Below, piece after piece: positions 1 through 8,241 of a DNA stretch of 57,039 nt. Both the position numbers and the translations under genes were made by a program. The DNA is taken from positions 1 to 57,039 of the IMG/VR virus record IMGVR_UViG_3300037882_003134. One strand, 5' to 3'. A model generated the notes under the pieces. The model saw only the letters and a list, made by a program, of their open reading frames with translations. It was not told the DNA's origin and did not search any database. The first letter of the stretch is position 1. Each line of letters opens with the position of its first letter. The stretch is from a virus.

Positions 1-1
1 C

Positions 2-847
2 GAAAGAAACGGCCACGCGAATCGACTTCCTGCGGATACGAAGCCGGAGATTCCCGACGGTGGATTCGAGCTCACGCCCGAGCTGATCCTGTACTCGACT
101 CCTGCAGGGCATCGGTATCTGCACCTGCCCACGATGACATGGATGAAGGGATTGACCACGTATCTGAACAACCTGCCCAAGGGACCGGGCCTCACGACGT
201 GGATCGCGAACCAAGGGGGATACGAGAAGTATCAGGAAGCTCTCGCCAAAGCTGCCAAACGGGGAACTGCGGTTCACTCTTCGATCCAAGACCTGCTTTC
301 CGGAAAAGTCGGCAGAGTGAAACGCGGTGAAATGGACAAAGAGGCGTACCACCACCTGCGAACATGGGTGCATTGGTTCGAGGACTACAAGCCGACCACT
401 CTCGCGATCGAGCAAGGCGTGTGCGATATCCGCCGCAAGATTGCCACGATGATCGACTGGCGTGGGGGAGTTGCGGAACCGATGGGACGATCCAAAACGC
501 CAGGTGAGCCGATCCACACAGCCCTCAACTGGAAGACCGGCTCTGGAATCTACGAATCTGCGCAGATTCAGGTCAGCGAAGAGGGACGGCTCTACAACGA
601 ATCAACCGAGCACGACGATTACGGCCCCGTGGAGCAGCTCGGGATCGTCCGAACTGGTGACAAGTACCGGAAGCGTGGCTACGAGTATTGGGCGATCGAC
701 GTTACCAAGCCAGAAGACCGGGTGCAGTTCGAGATCAACAACCAGATCGTGGACCACCTGATCGAGATCGAGAATCTGCTCAATCCGACGATGGAAGCAC
801 AGTGGCCTCCGGAGCCTCCGAAATTTCTGGAGCTGCCGCCCGAATAG
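2..847 (+). CDS. PD-(D/E)XK-like nuclease, 5' end outside window
   Basis: The frame is open from base 2, so the gene begins upstream of the window; the first internal ATG is at 134 and there is no reason to prefer it. The protein resembles the RecB/Cas4-type exonuclease encoded at 50050-50799 (shared pattern of Gly-rich, HSS/KVH helix, then two catalytic strands). In the better copy the second catalytic strand reads IIDFKT; here the matching segment reads ALNWKT, so the catalytic Asp appears to be Asn. It may be an inactive or DNA-binding paralogue. If the molecule is circular, a GTG at 57017 is a possible start. Confidence 0.6.
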   Translation, partial: ERNGHANRLPADTKPEIPDGGFELTPELILYSTPAGHRYLHLPTMTWMKGLTTYLNNLPKGPGLTTWIANQGGYEKYQEALAKAAKRGTAVHSSIQDLLSGKVGRVKRGEMDKEAYHHLRTWVHWFEDYKPTTLAIEQGVCDIRRKIATMIDWRGGVAEPMGRSKTPGEPIHTALNWKTGSGIYESAQIQVSEEGRLYNESTEHDDYGPVEQLGIVRTGDKYRKRGYEYWAIDVTKPEDRVQFEINNQIVDHLIEIENLLNPTMEAQWPPEPPKFLELPPE

Positions 848-892
848 CCCGGAACCCGCTTGCGCTAGAGCACAAACGGGAATAGGCTACGA

Positions 893-1345
893 ATGCTTTA
901 CGTTCGTATGGGGAAGGCTACCACAGACAAGCAACGGCGGTACATGAGCCAGTACCAGAATGCCTGGCTCAAAAGGCGTCGGCAGGAATGGCTGGCAACT
1001 CAAGGTGCCTGCGTCCGGTGTGGATCGTGGAAAAAATTGGAAGTGGATCACATCGATCCGGAGCAGAAGGTCTCGCACCGCATCTGGAGTCTTAGCGAGA
1101 AACGTCGGCTGGCCGAGCTGGAGAAGTGCCAAGTACTCTGCCACGGCTGTCATCTGAAGAAGACAGCCGCAGATCGTGCAGCGAAGGTTCTGCACGCAAC
1201 CCTCACGATGTACCGAAACGGCTGCCGCTGCCGTGCATGCAAGGCGGTTCATGCGATCCGAGAGCGGCTTTATCGCTTGGGAGTTACGGGAAAAGCAATG
1301 CGTCTGCTTGTCACAGAATGCGTCACAGAATCCGAGAAACGGTGA
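893..1345 (+). CDS. HNH endonuclease
   Basis: A 150-residue protein with the HNH layout: a first Cys pair (CVRC), the central VDHID segment with the catalytic His, then LCHGCH, and a further Cys cluster (CRCRAC) near the C-terminus. Such proteins nick or cut DNA and are common in phages as free-standing homing or packaging-associated nucleases. It lies 45 bp after the nuclease-like gene and ends just before the tRNA. A TAGGCT hexamer sits 4 nt before the ATG. Packaging HNH proteins normally sit next to terminase, which is 32 kb away, so that role is unlikely here. Confidence 0.75.
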   Translation: MLYVRMGKATTDKQRRYMSQYQNAWLKRRRQEWLATQGACVRCGSWKKLEVDHIDPEQKVSHRIWSLSEKRRLAELEKCQVLCHGCHLKKTAADRAAKVLHATLTMYRNGCRCRACKAVHAIRERLYRLGVTGKAMRLLVTECVTESEKR

Positions 1346-1375
1346 CGGAAAGTGTGGAACTTATGGAAAAAAGAG

Positions 1376-1449
1376 CGTCCCGGGCAGGATTCGAACCTGC
1401 GACCTGAGCTTTAGAAGAGCCCTGCTCTATCCAGCTGAGCTACCGGGAC
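1376..1449 (-). tRNA. tRNA-Arg (anticodon UCU)
   Basis: The reverse complement folds as a complete cloverleaf: acceptor strands GTCCCGG/CCGGGAC, D-stem GCTC/GAGC, anticodon stem GGGCT/AGCTC with loop CTTCTAA (anticodon TCT), and a T-arm with the TTCGAAT loop and 5-bp stem. CCA is not encoded, and a run of T follows the 3' end. It reads AGA codons. It may be phage-carried or part of the attachment site of the adjacent integrase, but its 5' end, not its 3' end, faces the integrase. Confidence 0.95.
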
Positions 1450-1560
1450 TTACGTCGTGTTCTGCCTCAGTCATTCTCCGTTAAAAAAATTCTGCGTCCA
1501 CCCCTAGCTTTTGGCTTAGAAGGCCAATACACTTTCCTCTGTACGCCGCGTATTATTGCA

Positions 1561-1597
1561 TGTCAGAGCCGTTCTGACAGCTTTCGCGACAGCTTTC
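1561..1597. promoter_or_regulatory. Inverted and direct repeats upstream of integrase
   Basis: A perfect 7-bp inverted repeat (TGTCAGA / TCTGACA, 1561-1567 and 1573-1579) overlaps a direct repeat GACAGCTTTC at 1576-1585 and 1588-1597. The position, 18 to 54 bp before the integrase start, fits an operator or integrase arm-binding sites. Confidence 0.45.
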
Positions 1598-1614
1598 AGC
1601 AGAGGAATGGCATC

Positions 1615-2613
1615 ATGCCCCGTAAATCCGCAGTGTGGTTTTGGGCTGCCCGTGGGGAATACTGTACCACGATCGACGGCAAACGGCATCGGCTCGGCAC
1701 CAACAAGAAAGACGCCGAGAAGCGATATCACGAGCTCATGGCGAAGCCCGAGCGGAGGGTGGTCGCTTCGGACACCGTGGTCGCAATCATCGACGCCTTT
1801 CTGGAGCATTGCCAAGCTCACCAAGCTATGGCCACCTACGACTGGTACAAGGATCACTGCCAGTCGTTCATCGAGACGATTCCCGCAACCCTGCGGGTGA
1901 ATGATCTCCGGCCACACCATCTTCAAAAGTGGGTCGATGCGAAAAAGACCTGGGCGAATGCCACGAAGCACGGCGGGCTTCGAGCCGTTCAACGTCCGTT
2001 TCGTTGGGCGGTAAAACAGGGCTACATCGACCACAGCCCGATTGCCATGATCGAAAAGCCGATGCCCGGTCGTAGGGAGCAAATCGTCACCGAGAAGGAA
2101 TTCAAGACGCTCATCAGCCACGTTAAAGACGAGCAGTTCCGCGATCTTCTCTGGGCTTCGTGGGAAACCGGAGCTAGGCCGCAGGAACTCTTGAAGGTCG
2201 AAGCTCGCCACGTCGATTTGGCAAACTCCCGCTGGGTATTCCCGACCGTCGAATCGAAGGGAAAGAAGCGGCAGCGGGTCGTCTATCTGACCGATCGAGT
2301 GTTGAAGATAACCAAGCGGCTGATGAAGAAGTGGCCGGAGGGGAAGCTGTTTCGCAATCGTCGCAACGCTCCTTGGAATCCGATGCAGCTCAACAACCGC
2401 TTCCAGAGACTTCACAAGAAGATCGGCGTCAGGTACTGCCTCTACGTCCTGCGTCACTCGTTCTGCACACGGGCACTGGAAAACGGTGTCGATGCAGTGA
2501 CGCTGGCCGAGCTGATGGGGCACACCGATGCCACGATGATCTCGAAGGTCTACGCCCATCTCACGCACAACCGCACCCGTTTGCTTGACCAGGCGAAGAA
2601 GGCTGCGGGATAA
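1615..2613 (+). CDS. int: Tyrosine integrase
   Basis: A 332-residue site-specific recombinase. The N-terminal half carries an AP2-like arm-binding region and a SAM-like core-binding domain (about 50-145). The catalytic domain shows R188 (GARPQE), R280-H281 (LRHSF), H303 (MGHTD) and the nucleophile Y313 (KVYAHL). The usual His of HxxR is Tyr (Y277), a tolerated variant. GAGGAA lies about 9 nt before the ATG. It would integrate or excise the element; a tRNA-Arg gene 165 bp upstream and an excisionase-like gene downstream support an integration module. Confidence 0.95.
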   Translation: MPRKSAVWFWAARGEYCTTIDGKRHRLGTNKKDAEKRYHELMAKPERRVVASDTVVAIIDAFLEHCQAHQAMATYDWYKDHCQSFIETIPATLRVNDLRPHHLQKWVDAKKTWANATKHGGLRAVQRPFRWAVKQGYIDHSPIAMIEKPMPGRREQIVTEKEFKTLISHVKDEQFRDLLWASWETGARPQELLKVEARHVDLANSRWVFPTVESKGKKRQRVVYLTDRVLKITKRLMKKWPEGKLFRNRRNAPWNPMQLNNRFQRLHKKIGVRYCLYVLRHSFCTRALENGVDAVTLAELMGHTDATMISKVYAHLTHNRTRLLDQAKKAAG

Positions 2614-2620
2614 TATCCGC

Positions 2621-2824
2621 ATGGATGCACTGGCTTTTCTCAAAATGGCATCGGACGGTAAAGGTCGCATCGTTTCTTCTGGCGACTTGACCGTCATTGA
2701 GATTGCGCAGGCACGTGCTTGTGGACGGTTTTTTGTTGAACCAGGTGGCGGACTTGGTTGGGCGCTGATTCCGTGGGAGGTCTCGACAGAAAAAGACCAT
2801 CACCGCGAGACCGTCAATAGCTAG
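2621..2824 (+). CDS. Small protein of unknown function
   Basis: A 67-residue ORF starting 7 nt after the integrase stop in the same direction, so probably co-transcribed. It is rich in Gly near the C-terminus (EPGGGLGWALIPW) and has no motif I recognise. It converges on the excisionase-like gene, the two stops touching. A small integrase-linked regulator is possible but not shown. Confidence 0.5.
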   Translation: MDALAFLKMASDGKGRIVSSGDLTVIEIAQARACGRFFVEPGGGLGWALIPWEVSTEKDHHRETVNS

Positions 2825-3171
2825 ATCTTCAGATGTTTCAGCTTACCAGGCGGGGACTGCTTTGGCAGTTTCTCGCCGCGCCTGCATGAATCGATGTAGG
2901 CTTGAAGATCCTCGCGCTTGATCCGCTTCGAGCCTCCCTTCGGTCCGATGTCGTGGCACGGGAGCTTGCCCGAGTCGAGCATCTCATAGACCGAAGAGAG
3001 GCCGAGGCTCAGGATCTCTGCCGCTTCTGCGACAGTGAGGTATTCCTTCCACGGCGGGATGAGCTTCTCTCCGGCAGGACCGGGAGTGCCGCAGCGCGGG
3101 CAGTCGCAGACTTGCAGGTCTGCGAACCACTTTGCATCGCACTGGCCGCAGACGAAGTACCAGTAGTTCAC
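2821..3171 (-). CDS. Zinc ribbon plus excisionase-type HTH protein
   Basis: A 116-residue protein with two parts. The N-terminal 30 residues hold CxxC pairs (CGQC, CPRC), likely a zinc ribbon. Residues about 45-95 form a MerR-like/excisionase helix-turn-helix (TVAEAAEILSLGLSSVYEML, then a wing with KRIKREDLQAYI), the family used by Xis proteins. It starts with GTG overlapping the TGA of the upstream gene (GTGA). It is the best candidate for the recombination directionality factor of the nearby integrase, although it could be a general regulator. Confidence 0.7.
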   Translation of the reverse strand: MNYWYFVCGQCDAKWFADLQVCDCPRCGTPGPAGEKLIPPWKEYLTVAEAAEILSLGLSSVYEMLDSGKLPCHDIGPKGGSKRIKREDLQAYIDSCRRGEKLPKQSPPGKLKHLKI

Positions 3172-3527
3172 GACTTCTTCTCCTTCATCGCTTCGAGTTG
3201 TCTTCGACGCGTTTCAAGGTGGTACCTCCAGGCCTTCGCTCGAATGATGTGTTCAATCGCGTCGTACACTCGCGCGATAGTCTCAAGATTCCCACGGCAC
3301 AACGGATACTTCTTGGTTACCCGCTCCATGATTAGAGGAGGCATCCATTTCGGCAGTGGCTTGGGATATCCGTGTTTGTCATCAGGCTTCCACCTGCGGC
3401 CACGCCTTAAGCACTCCTCGATGAACAGCCGTGTGTCATCCATGAATTCCTCGGTGCTTTTTTGGTCGCTGTCGAATCCCATCGCGAACCCGAGCACGCT
3501 GTATTGCCAACGATCTTGATTCATCAT
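3168..3527 (-). CDS. Hypothetical protein, 119 aa
   Basis: Charged, helical-looking protein without a motif I recognise. It starts (ATGATG) one nt after the stop of the upstream gene and its stop overlaps the GTG of the excisionase-like gene, so it is translationally coupled in the left minus-strand operon. Confidence 0.6.
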   Translation of the reverse strand: MMNQDRWQYSVLGFAMGFDSDQKSTEEFMDDTRLFIEECLRRGRRWKPDDKHGYPKPLPKWMPPLIMERVTKKYPLCRGNLETIARVYDAIEHIIRAKAWRYHLETRRRQLEAMKEKKS

Positions 3528-3528
3528 G

Positions 3529-3711
3529 TCACCCGGTCTTCTTCTCCTCTCCTCCCTTCAGTCGCAGAAGTCCCTTCAGCGTCTGCCAGGTTACGGTGAT
3601 GTTTTTGTAGCTACCGTCCGTGAAGCTGCACTGGATGCACTCGCCCTCTTTGCCGTTCATCTGATCCTTAGCCTTGGGCAGTAGCTTGTGGATCGTCACT
3701 ACGTCGTTCAT
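3529..3711 (-). CDS. Hypothetical protein, 60 aa
   Basis: The ATG at 3711 is chosen over a longer form because AGGAGAAG lies at ideal distance before it. The protein begins MNDVVTIHKLL and ends in a Lys/Glu-rich tail. No known domain is recognised. Part of the left operon. Confidence 0.6.
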   Translation of the reverse strand: MNDVVTIHKLLPKAKDQMNGKEGECIQCSFTDGSYKNITVTWQTLKGLLRLKGGEEKKTG

Positions 3712-3764
3712 CGTTCTTCTCCTGATTGAAAGTGATGGGGGCGCAGGGCTCGCCCCCTTGTTTC

Positions 3765-3989
3765 TCACACCAGCCACTTACGTGCCTTCTTCAAGTGCTT
3801 GATGAATTTGTCTAGCTCATCAGCGTTCATCGACACGCCACATCGCATGGAGGGATGCGAGATGCCGATATCGACCAAGCCGACCCTACAGGGAGGCCAG
3901 TCTGTCTGAGTGATGACAACGCCAAATTCGCCAGCGTCTGCAAAAAGCTCGTTCAACATGGGATTGGGGAGAACAAAGTAAAAACCCAC
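3765..3989 (-). CDS. Hypothetical protein, 74 aa
   Basis: Starts with GTG at 3989; an internal ATG at 3959 is an alternative. The C-terminal part (MNADELDKFIKHLKKARKWL) is an amphipathic helix. No domain is recognised. It lies between the primase and small unknown genes in the same direction. Confidence 0.5.
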   Translation of the reverse strand: MGFYFVLPNPMLNELFADAGEFGVVITQTDWPPCRVGLVDIGISHPSMRCGVSMNADELDKFIKHLKKARKWLV

Positions 3990-4046
3990 AGACCGCCAAG
4001 TACGCAGGAGCCAACGCCCTGAAAGCTCAAGCGTGAGGGGCGGGGG

Positions 4047-4808
4047 TTACTGTGGTTGCTTCGAATACGTCCGCGAGATCGCTCTCGCAATGTCTTGGTC
4101 ATCCCACGGCGGGATTGCTTTGCCAGATTGGTTCCATTGCAGGAGAAGCACCGTCGCTTCCGATTCCGTCAGTCCACCGTCACGACAGACAGCAGCAGCA
4201 CGAACCAAACCACGACTGCCACCCTGTCCCTGCACTGACTCGATCTTCATCACGTAGCTCTCCACGCGCTTCACCTCTTTGCGGGTGACACTCCGCTCGA
4301 TCCGCTCCTCAATGACTTCCTCGATCCACGAGGGATCAAACTCAGGCACGCGATCCATATTCCACGAACCGCGTCGTTCATATGGCTCCTCTGTGTCGGG
4401 ATGCACGGTCGGAGCGGCAACGCAGTACGATCCTTCGGCCTTCAGATCGACCAGCACGCCAGCGATCCGGATGCGAGTCGGGATCTCCACCTGGTTGATT
4501 CGGTAATACAAATGCCCCTTCCCAGCAGAGCTTCGCGTCATCATTTCCGTTCTCGGAAGTTTGCCGTACAGCTCGCGAGTCTTCTCTTCCGAGTCGCAGT
4601 CCACGGCAATCACTCCTGAAACTTTCCCGCAGATGATCGCGATTCCGTGGCGGGTCTTGGCGAACCACTTGATCAGTTCATCATCGGTGGGGTGCCGTTC
4701 CTGAAGATCTTTCCACGGTACGGACGGCGACTTCGTGCCTGCCTTGATCGGGCAGACCGACAGTCCACGTTCCCGGTAGAACAGAGCTTCTTTCAGCACG
4801 GCGAGCAT
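4047..4808 (-). CDS. Prim-Pol type DNA primase/polymerase
   Basis: A 253-residue archaeo-eukaryotic-type primase of the bifunctional Prim-Pol family. Catalytic residues are visible: the DxD pair (VDCD, 70-72), the SAGKGH motif (94-99) with the His, and a third Asp in LVDLK (121). The C-terminal segment (about 195-250) looks like the PriCT helical domain. There is no fused helicase, unlike many plasmid homologues, so it would rely on another helicase. Found on plasmids and phages of Gram-positive hosts, where it primes replication. GAGG lies 6 nt before the ATG, one nt after the upstream stop. Confidence 0.9.
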   Translation of the reverse strand: MLAVLKEALFYRERGLSVCPIKAGTKSPSVPWKDLQERHPTDDELIKWFAKTRHGIAIICGKVSGVIAVDCDSEEKTRELYGKLPRTEMMTRSSAGKGHLYYRINQVEIPTRIRIAGVLVDLKAEGSYCVAAPTVHPDTEEPYERRGSWNMDRVPEFDPSWIEEVIEERIERSVTRKEVKRVESYVMKIESVQGQGGSRGLVRAAAVCRDGGLTESEATVLLLQWNQSGKAIPPWDDQDIARAISRTYSKQPQ

Positions 4809-4809
4809 G

Positions 4810-5055
4810 TTAGTCCTCGTTCTCCTCCTTGTCTTCTCTCTCCTTGCACATCCGAGCTATCTCATCCATTTGCTGACACAACTTCGGAAATGCCCATACG
4901 GTGTAGATCAGCAGGCAGACATTGACGAACATCGGGAACACAAAGAAGCCAAAAAGTGCTCCTCCGAGACCTTCCCAGAGATACCCTCCAACTGCACCAG
5001 CAAGGAAAACGCTCACTACAAAACGGCGAGGATCGGCAAGTAGAAACTGGATCAT
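4810..5055 (-). CDS. Small membrane protein, 81 aa
   Basis: The start at 5055 follows a perfect AGGAGG. Two hydrophobic stretches (VVSVFLAGAVGGYLW and LFGFFVFPMFVNVCLLIYTVW) predict two membrane helices, followed by an acidic Glu/Asp-rich cytosolic tail. It ends one base before the Prim-Pol gene. Function unknown. Confidence 0.65.
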   Translation of the reverse strand: MIQFLLADPRRFVVSVFLAGAVGGYLWEGLGGALFGFFVFPMFVNVCLLIYTVWAFPKLCQQMDEIARMCKEREDKEENED

Positions 5056-5104
5056 GGCAACCTCCTGAAAGTAGGGAGAGGGTGTGCAGGGCACCCTCTC
5101 CGTG

Positions 5105-5287
5105 TTATGTCCCGAACAAAAGCTGCTGCCAGAGCGGCTTCTTTGATCCTCCTCCGCTTCCCATCTGCACTTTGCTAATAAAGGCAGAAGGGTTCTTCCT
5201 CATTCGTTCGCAGGCAATCCAATGTGCGTTGCTGGCGCTTCTTGCATCGACCACGATCTGATATGTGAGTTTCACGGTGTAGAGCAT
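5105..5287 (-). CDS. Hypothetical protein, 60 aa
   Basis: Begins MLYTVKLTYQIVVDA and has a short Gly-Ser linker near its end. The start at 5287 is preferred to a Pro-rich longer version. No domain is recognised; it sits between two small membrane-protein genes. Confidence 0.5.
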   Translation of the reverse strand: MLYTVKLTYQIVVDARSASNAHWIACERMRKNPSAFISKVQMGSGGGSKKPLWQQLLFGT

Positions 5288-5371
5288 CGGTTTCGGGGGT
5301 AACGGATATAGACCGCCAAGGGGCGGTGCCACCGGGCATTCCCACTGCGTCCCTGAACGCAGTACAGGGAT

Positions 5372-5671
5372 TTAGTCCGGGTTATGGCCAAACTTCGTTT
5401 CAGCCCACTGCAAAAGTTGTCCAAACAGAAAGCCAGCACACAAACCGTGAAAGCCGAAGTAGAACGATCCACCGAACAGGCAAGTAATCAGCACTAGCAT
5501 CCGACGACACCCAGTCGTGAAAGTGAGCGGAACATATCCCTGTTTGCGGATCAGTTGCTGTTCCTCCAGATAACCCATTACCGCGAGAATCGCGGCAAGC
5601 AGGCAGAGTATCCCAATCGCAATCTGCAGGAAGAGCTGGTCACCAGAGCTTTTGATACCTGTGAAATCCAT
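5372..5671 (-). CDS. Membrane protein, 99 aa
   Basis: GGGAGG precedes the ATG. Two to three membrane helices are visible (LFLQIAIGILCLLAAILAVMGYL and MLVLITCLFGGSFYFGFHGLCAGFL). Its place next to the replication-relaxation and HerA-like ATPase genes suggests a membrane partner of a DNA-translocation complex, but this is only inference. Confidence 0.65.
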   Translation of the reverse strand: MDFTGIKSSGDQLFLQIAIGILCLLAAILAVMGYLEEQQLIRKQGYVPLTFTTGCRRMLVLITCLFGGSFYFGFHGLCAGFLFGQLLQWAETKFGHNPD

Positions 5672-5719
5672 GATTAGTCCTCCCTTCGTTTTGTTTGCTT
5701 TGCTATATGAGCCAAGGAT

Positions 5720-6334
5720 TTACGCTCCTTCGGCCTGTTCACTCATTCGCGCGTTTCTGTGCAGGTTTTCGATCACCTTATCGAGCGCCCACTGATCCCC
5801 GTCGCAGTCGGTCACAATGACCTTTGAAGGGGGCTGTAGCGCGTTTTCGTACGTGGTAGCTAGTAGGGCAGCCGAAAGGAACGAACAACGCTCTAGGATC
5901 GAATACATGCGTTTCTCGGTTGACGTAATGATCAAAACGGTGTCTTCGCAATCGATGTACGAACGGAGTCGGGCTTCCACACGCGGTAAGCTCATTGATC
6001 CAGTGTCCATTTCCAGATGCAGTTTTCCGATCGTGCCGTCAGGCCGGAGCGTCTTGTCCACATCGTTGCCTCGTAAGCACTGGTATCCCCAGAGACGAAC
6101 AACACGAGTGAGCTTCAACTCATGCTCCACGTTGTCTGTCTTGAATCGCTGGGATGAATACACGGCAGTGGGTCTCCCGTTTGAGTGGACGTAGCCGATC
6201 ACGAAGACGAGCCCTTCTTCTTTGAGCCGTTTGATCCTTCGGTATGCCGACCGTTCGTTCCTTGGGATTTCTTTGACGGTTTGTGGGTGGTAGAGCCGTT
6301 CGAGGAGTTCTTTGTCTGTGGGGGTAATGACCAC
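5720..6334 (-). CDS. Replication-relaxation family protein
   Basis: A 204-residue protein with an N-terminal winged helix (about 5-55, ending KRLKEEGLVFVIG) and the family core RPDGTIGKLHLEMDTGSMSLPRVEARLRSY (Replic_Relax type). These proteins occur on conjugative and mobilisable elements and are thought to act in relaxation or replication initiation. The start is GTG with GAGG 7 nt before it. Its first 136 bp overlap the end of the ATPase gene in another frame, which indicates tight coupling. Confidence 0.75.
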   Translation of the reverse strand: MVITPTDKELLERLYHPQTVKEIPRNERSAYRRIKRLKEEGLVFVIGYVHSNGRPTAVYSSQRFKTDNVEHELKLTRVVRLWGYQCLRGNDVDKTLRPDGTIGKLHLEMDTGSMSLPRVEARLRSYIDCEDTVLIITSTEKRMYSILERCSFLSAALLATTYENALQPPSKVIVTDCDGDQWALDKVIENLHRNARMSEQAEGA

Positions 6335-8241
6335 TTTTCGACCTCGCCGGGGATGAAGTAACAGGGATGAATGGAGTACATCCAGTCGAGCAACAGATCC
6401 ATGTCACACGGTTCCTGATCGAGGATCGTGTGTGCGCGGAAGATGATCGGCTGCTTATCTGCGTAGCTCAACACGAAGTGCCTTGGCGGGAGAGTTGCGA
6501 GCATTCTCTTGATCGCCCAGAGCTGCGCTTCAATCGGGTACAGCAGACCGGATGCGTACCATTCCTCGCGAGTGATCGGTAGGTGCGTGCTCTTGTTGGA
6601 TTCAGTGAATGTTTCCGACACACTCCCGCCGTTGCTTCCGGTTCTGCCACGGGCGGTCTGTGCATTCACCGAGCGACCGAAGGAGTGATTGTCTGAATGG
6701 CTCCCGTTTTCCCCGCGTGAATAACCACGCGTCTTTCCCCGCGTGCGGCCACTAGATTCGGAACGACCTTCTGACTGACTGCCTGTAGCACTCTCTCGGG
6801 TTTCATTCGCAGAGTACCCATCGCCTTTGGTAAGTGTGCGTCCTGCGTTTTCCGAGTGCCCCTCGCTCTCGCCGAAACTCCAGTTTTCTGAATTGCCCCT
6901 GCTGTCAGAAGAACCATGCGTGAAGGAGCTGGAATTGCCATTGGTATGAACGAGGCTATTCCCGTTAGTCCATGTCTGCTGCGTAGAGACTCCCTTGCTC
7001 GTATCTGTGAGCGTCACTACTTGGTGCCCTGCAGGGCGATCCATCGGCTTCCAGTTCAGCTCGGTGTTCACGACCTTACCGAGAAAATGCTCGGCAATAT
7101 CCTTCGACTCCCACGGTACCGAGCCGATGAGTTTCAGATCGCACTCTGACATCACCGGAGCGAGCATGCTCACGTACTTGTTTTCCAAGCTGGACGGGTC
7201 TTGAGCGGTGATCACCAGGCGGCAATTGTGCTTTCTGCCGGTTCTCAAAATTTCAGCCGTGTCACTGCGAAGCATCTGGCAGGCTTCCTCTATGACGATG
7301 TAGAACGGCTCGGGATCGTGCCAGTTTGCTTCGATGAACTCGTTGTTCAGCATCGCGCCGATAGCGTCGCACTGTTCTCGGGAGATCAGCGGCGTACTGC
7401 CTAGCTTCACCAGAACGACGCCACGATTGCGGACGATCCAGCGGGCATCGATCGAGGGAGCATTCCCGGAAACGATGTCCTTCACTCGTCCCCGAAGGAA
7501 TGAGCGCAGGATGTTCTCCGTGGATTCCACCTCCCGCTGCCGCTGGCCGTAATTCGTATGATGCAGCCGGAAAAGATTCTGCGCCACGTCGTACGGCAGA
7601 TAGTCGGCCACCTCGTTGAACATCCGCTCCCACGGTTTCGATCCGAACTGGATCGCGTCGATTGCGCGACCAAGACCGAAGTGCTTCCCGTTCGCCTTCC
7701 GAGTGCCGAGCATGTAGAGCACGTCGAACAGGACACGTTCGCGGCGCATCTGGTCTTTGAAGTCATCCAGACCTTGCTTGCGAGCCAGAATCTTGCCGAC
7801 GAACTCTACCCGTCCAGCCAGCCAGTCGTCGTACAGTCGCCCAGTCAGGCGTGTGAAGAATGAATCGTAGGCGAACAGCGTGTCGGAACTCGGATCGATC
7901 AGGTAGATGTGCCTCATTCGTTCTTCGCCGATGATGTTTCGCATGTTGCAAAGCCTCACAAACACGTCTTGCGCCGTCTGGTTGTCAGCGTCCATTAGGA
8001 GCATCCCACGGTTTTGTTCGACGAGCTGGACGCACATCGATGTCAACAGCCGACTCTTCCCCTTCCCGGTCGGAGCTATCACGATCGTGTGACGGGCTAG
8101 GCAGTCTTCGCTGATGCTCATTGCTGCGTCCCGGATCATCCCCATATCTAAGCGTGAGCCAGTCTTGCTCAACGACACGCTCTCTTCGTGGTGCTGGACG
8201 AGGTTTGTTCTGTACTGCATCGACGATGTTCTCGATGTCAT
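6199..8241 (-). CDS. HerA/TraG-like DNA-translocating ATPase
   Basis: A 680-residue ATPase. The start at 8241 follows GGAGGA. Walker A is APTGKGKS (near residue 50-60), with MLLMDAD next, and Walker B is FYIVIEEA, followed by the sensor VITAQD. This is the DUF87/TraG-VirD4 coupling-protein pattern. A Ser/Gly/Asn-rich insert of about 130 residues with repeated SEGxSE/GRS units precedes the C-terminal domain, and the tail is Ser/Lys-rich. It has no membrane helix of its own; the overlapping upstream gene encodes one. A role in moving DNA at the membrane is inferred. Confidence 0.8.
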   Translation of the reverse strand: MTSRTSSMQYRTNLVQHHEESVSLSKTGSRLDMGMIRDAAMSISEDCLARHTIVIAPTGKGKSRLLTSMCVQLVEQNRGMLLMDADNQTAQDVFVRLCNMRNIIGEERMRHIYLIDPSSDTLFAYDSFFTRLTGRLYDDWLAGRVEFVGKILARKQGLDDFKDQMRRERVLFDVLYMLGTRKANGKHFGLGRAIDAIQFGSKPWERMFNEVADYLPYDVAQNLFRLHHTNYGQRQREVESTENILRSFLRGRVKDIVSGNAPSIDARWIVRNRGVVLVKLGSTPLISREQCDAIGAMLNNEFIEANWHDPEPFYIVIEEACQMLRSDTAEILRTGRKHNCRLVITAQDPSSLENKYVSMLAPVMSECDLKLIGSVPWESKDIAEHFLGKVVNTELNWKPMDRPAGHQVVTLTDTSKGVSTQQTWTNGNSLVHTNGNSSSFTHGSSDSRGNSENWSFGESEGHSENAGRTLTKGDGYSANETRESATGSQSEGRSESSGRTRGKTRGYSRGENGSHSDNHSFGRSVNAQTARGRTGSNGGSVSETFTESNKSTHLPITREEWYASGLLYPIEAQLWAIKRMLATLPPRHFVLSYADKQPIIFRAHTILDQEPCDMDLLLDWMYSIHPCYFIPGEVEKWSLPPQTKNSSNGSTTHKPSKKSQGTNGRHTEGSNGSKKKGSSS

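Noticed and set aside
1376-1449. tRNA-Arg as the left prophage boundary (attL)
   Set aside because: Phage-like genes lie on both sides, the tRNA 5' end faces the integrase, and I saw no second copy of the tRNA 3' end in the window. A carried tRNA or attP inside it remains possible.
1516-2697. Long minus-strand ORF opposite the integrase
   Set aside because: It is the antisense shadow of a clear tyrosine recombinase, with no recognisable domain or start signal.
5343-5363. Hairpin ACTGCGT / ACGCAGT as a terminator
   Set aside because: No T-run on either strand; kept only as an unexplained small inverted repeat.
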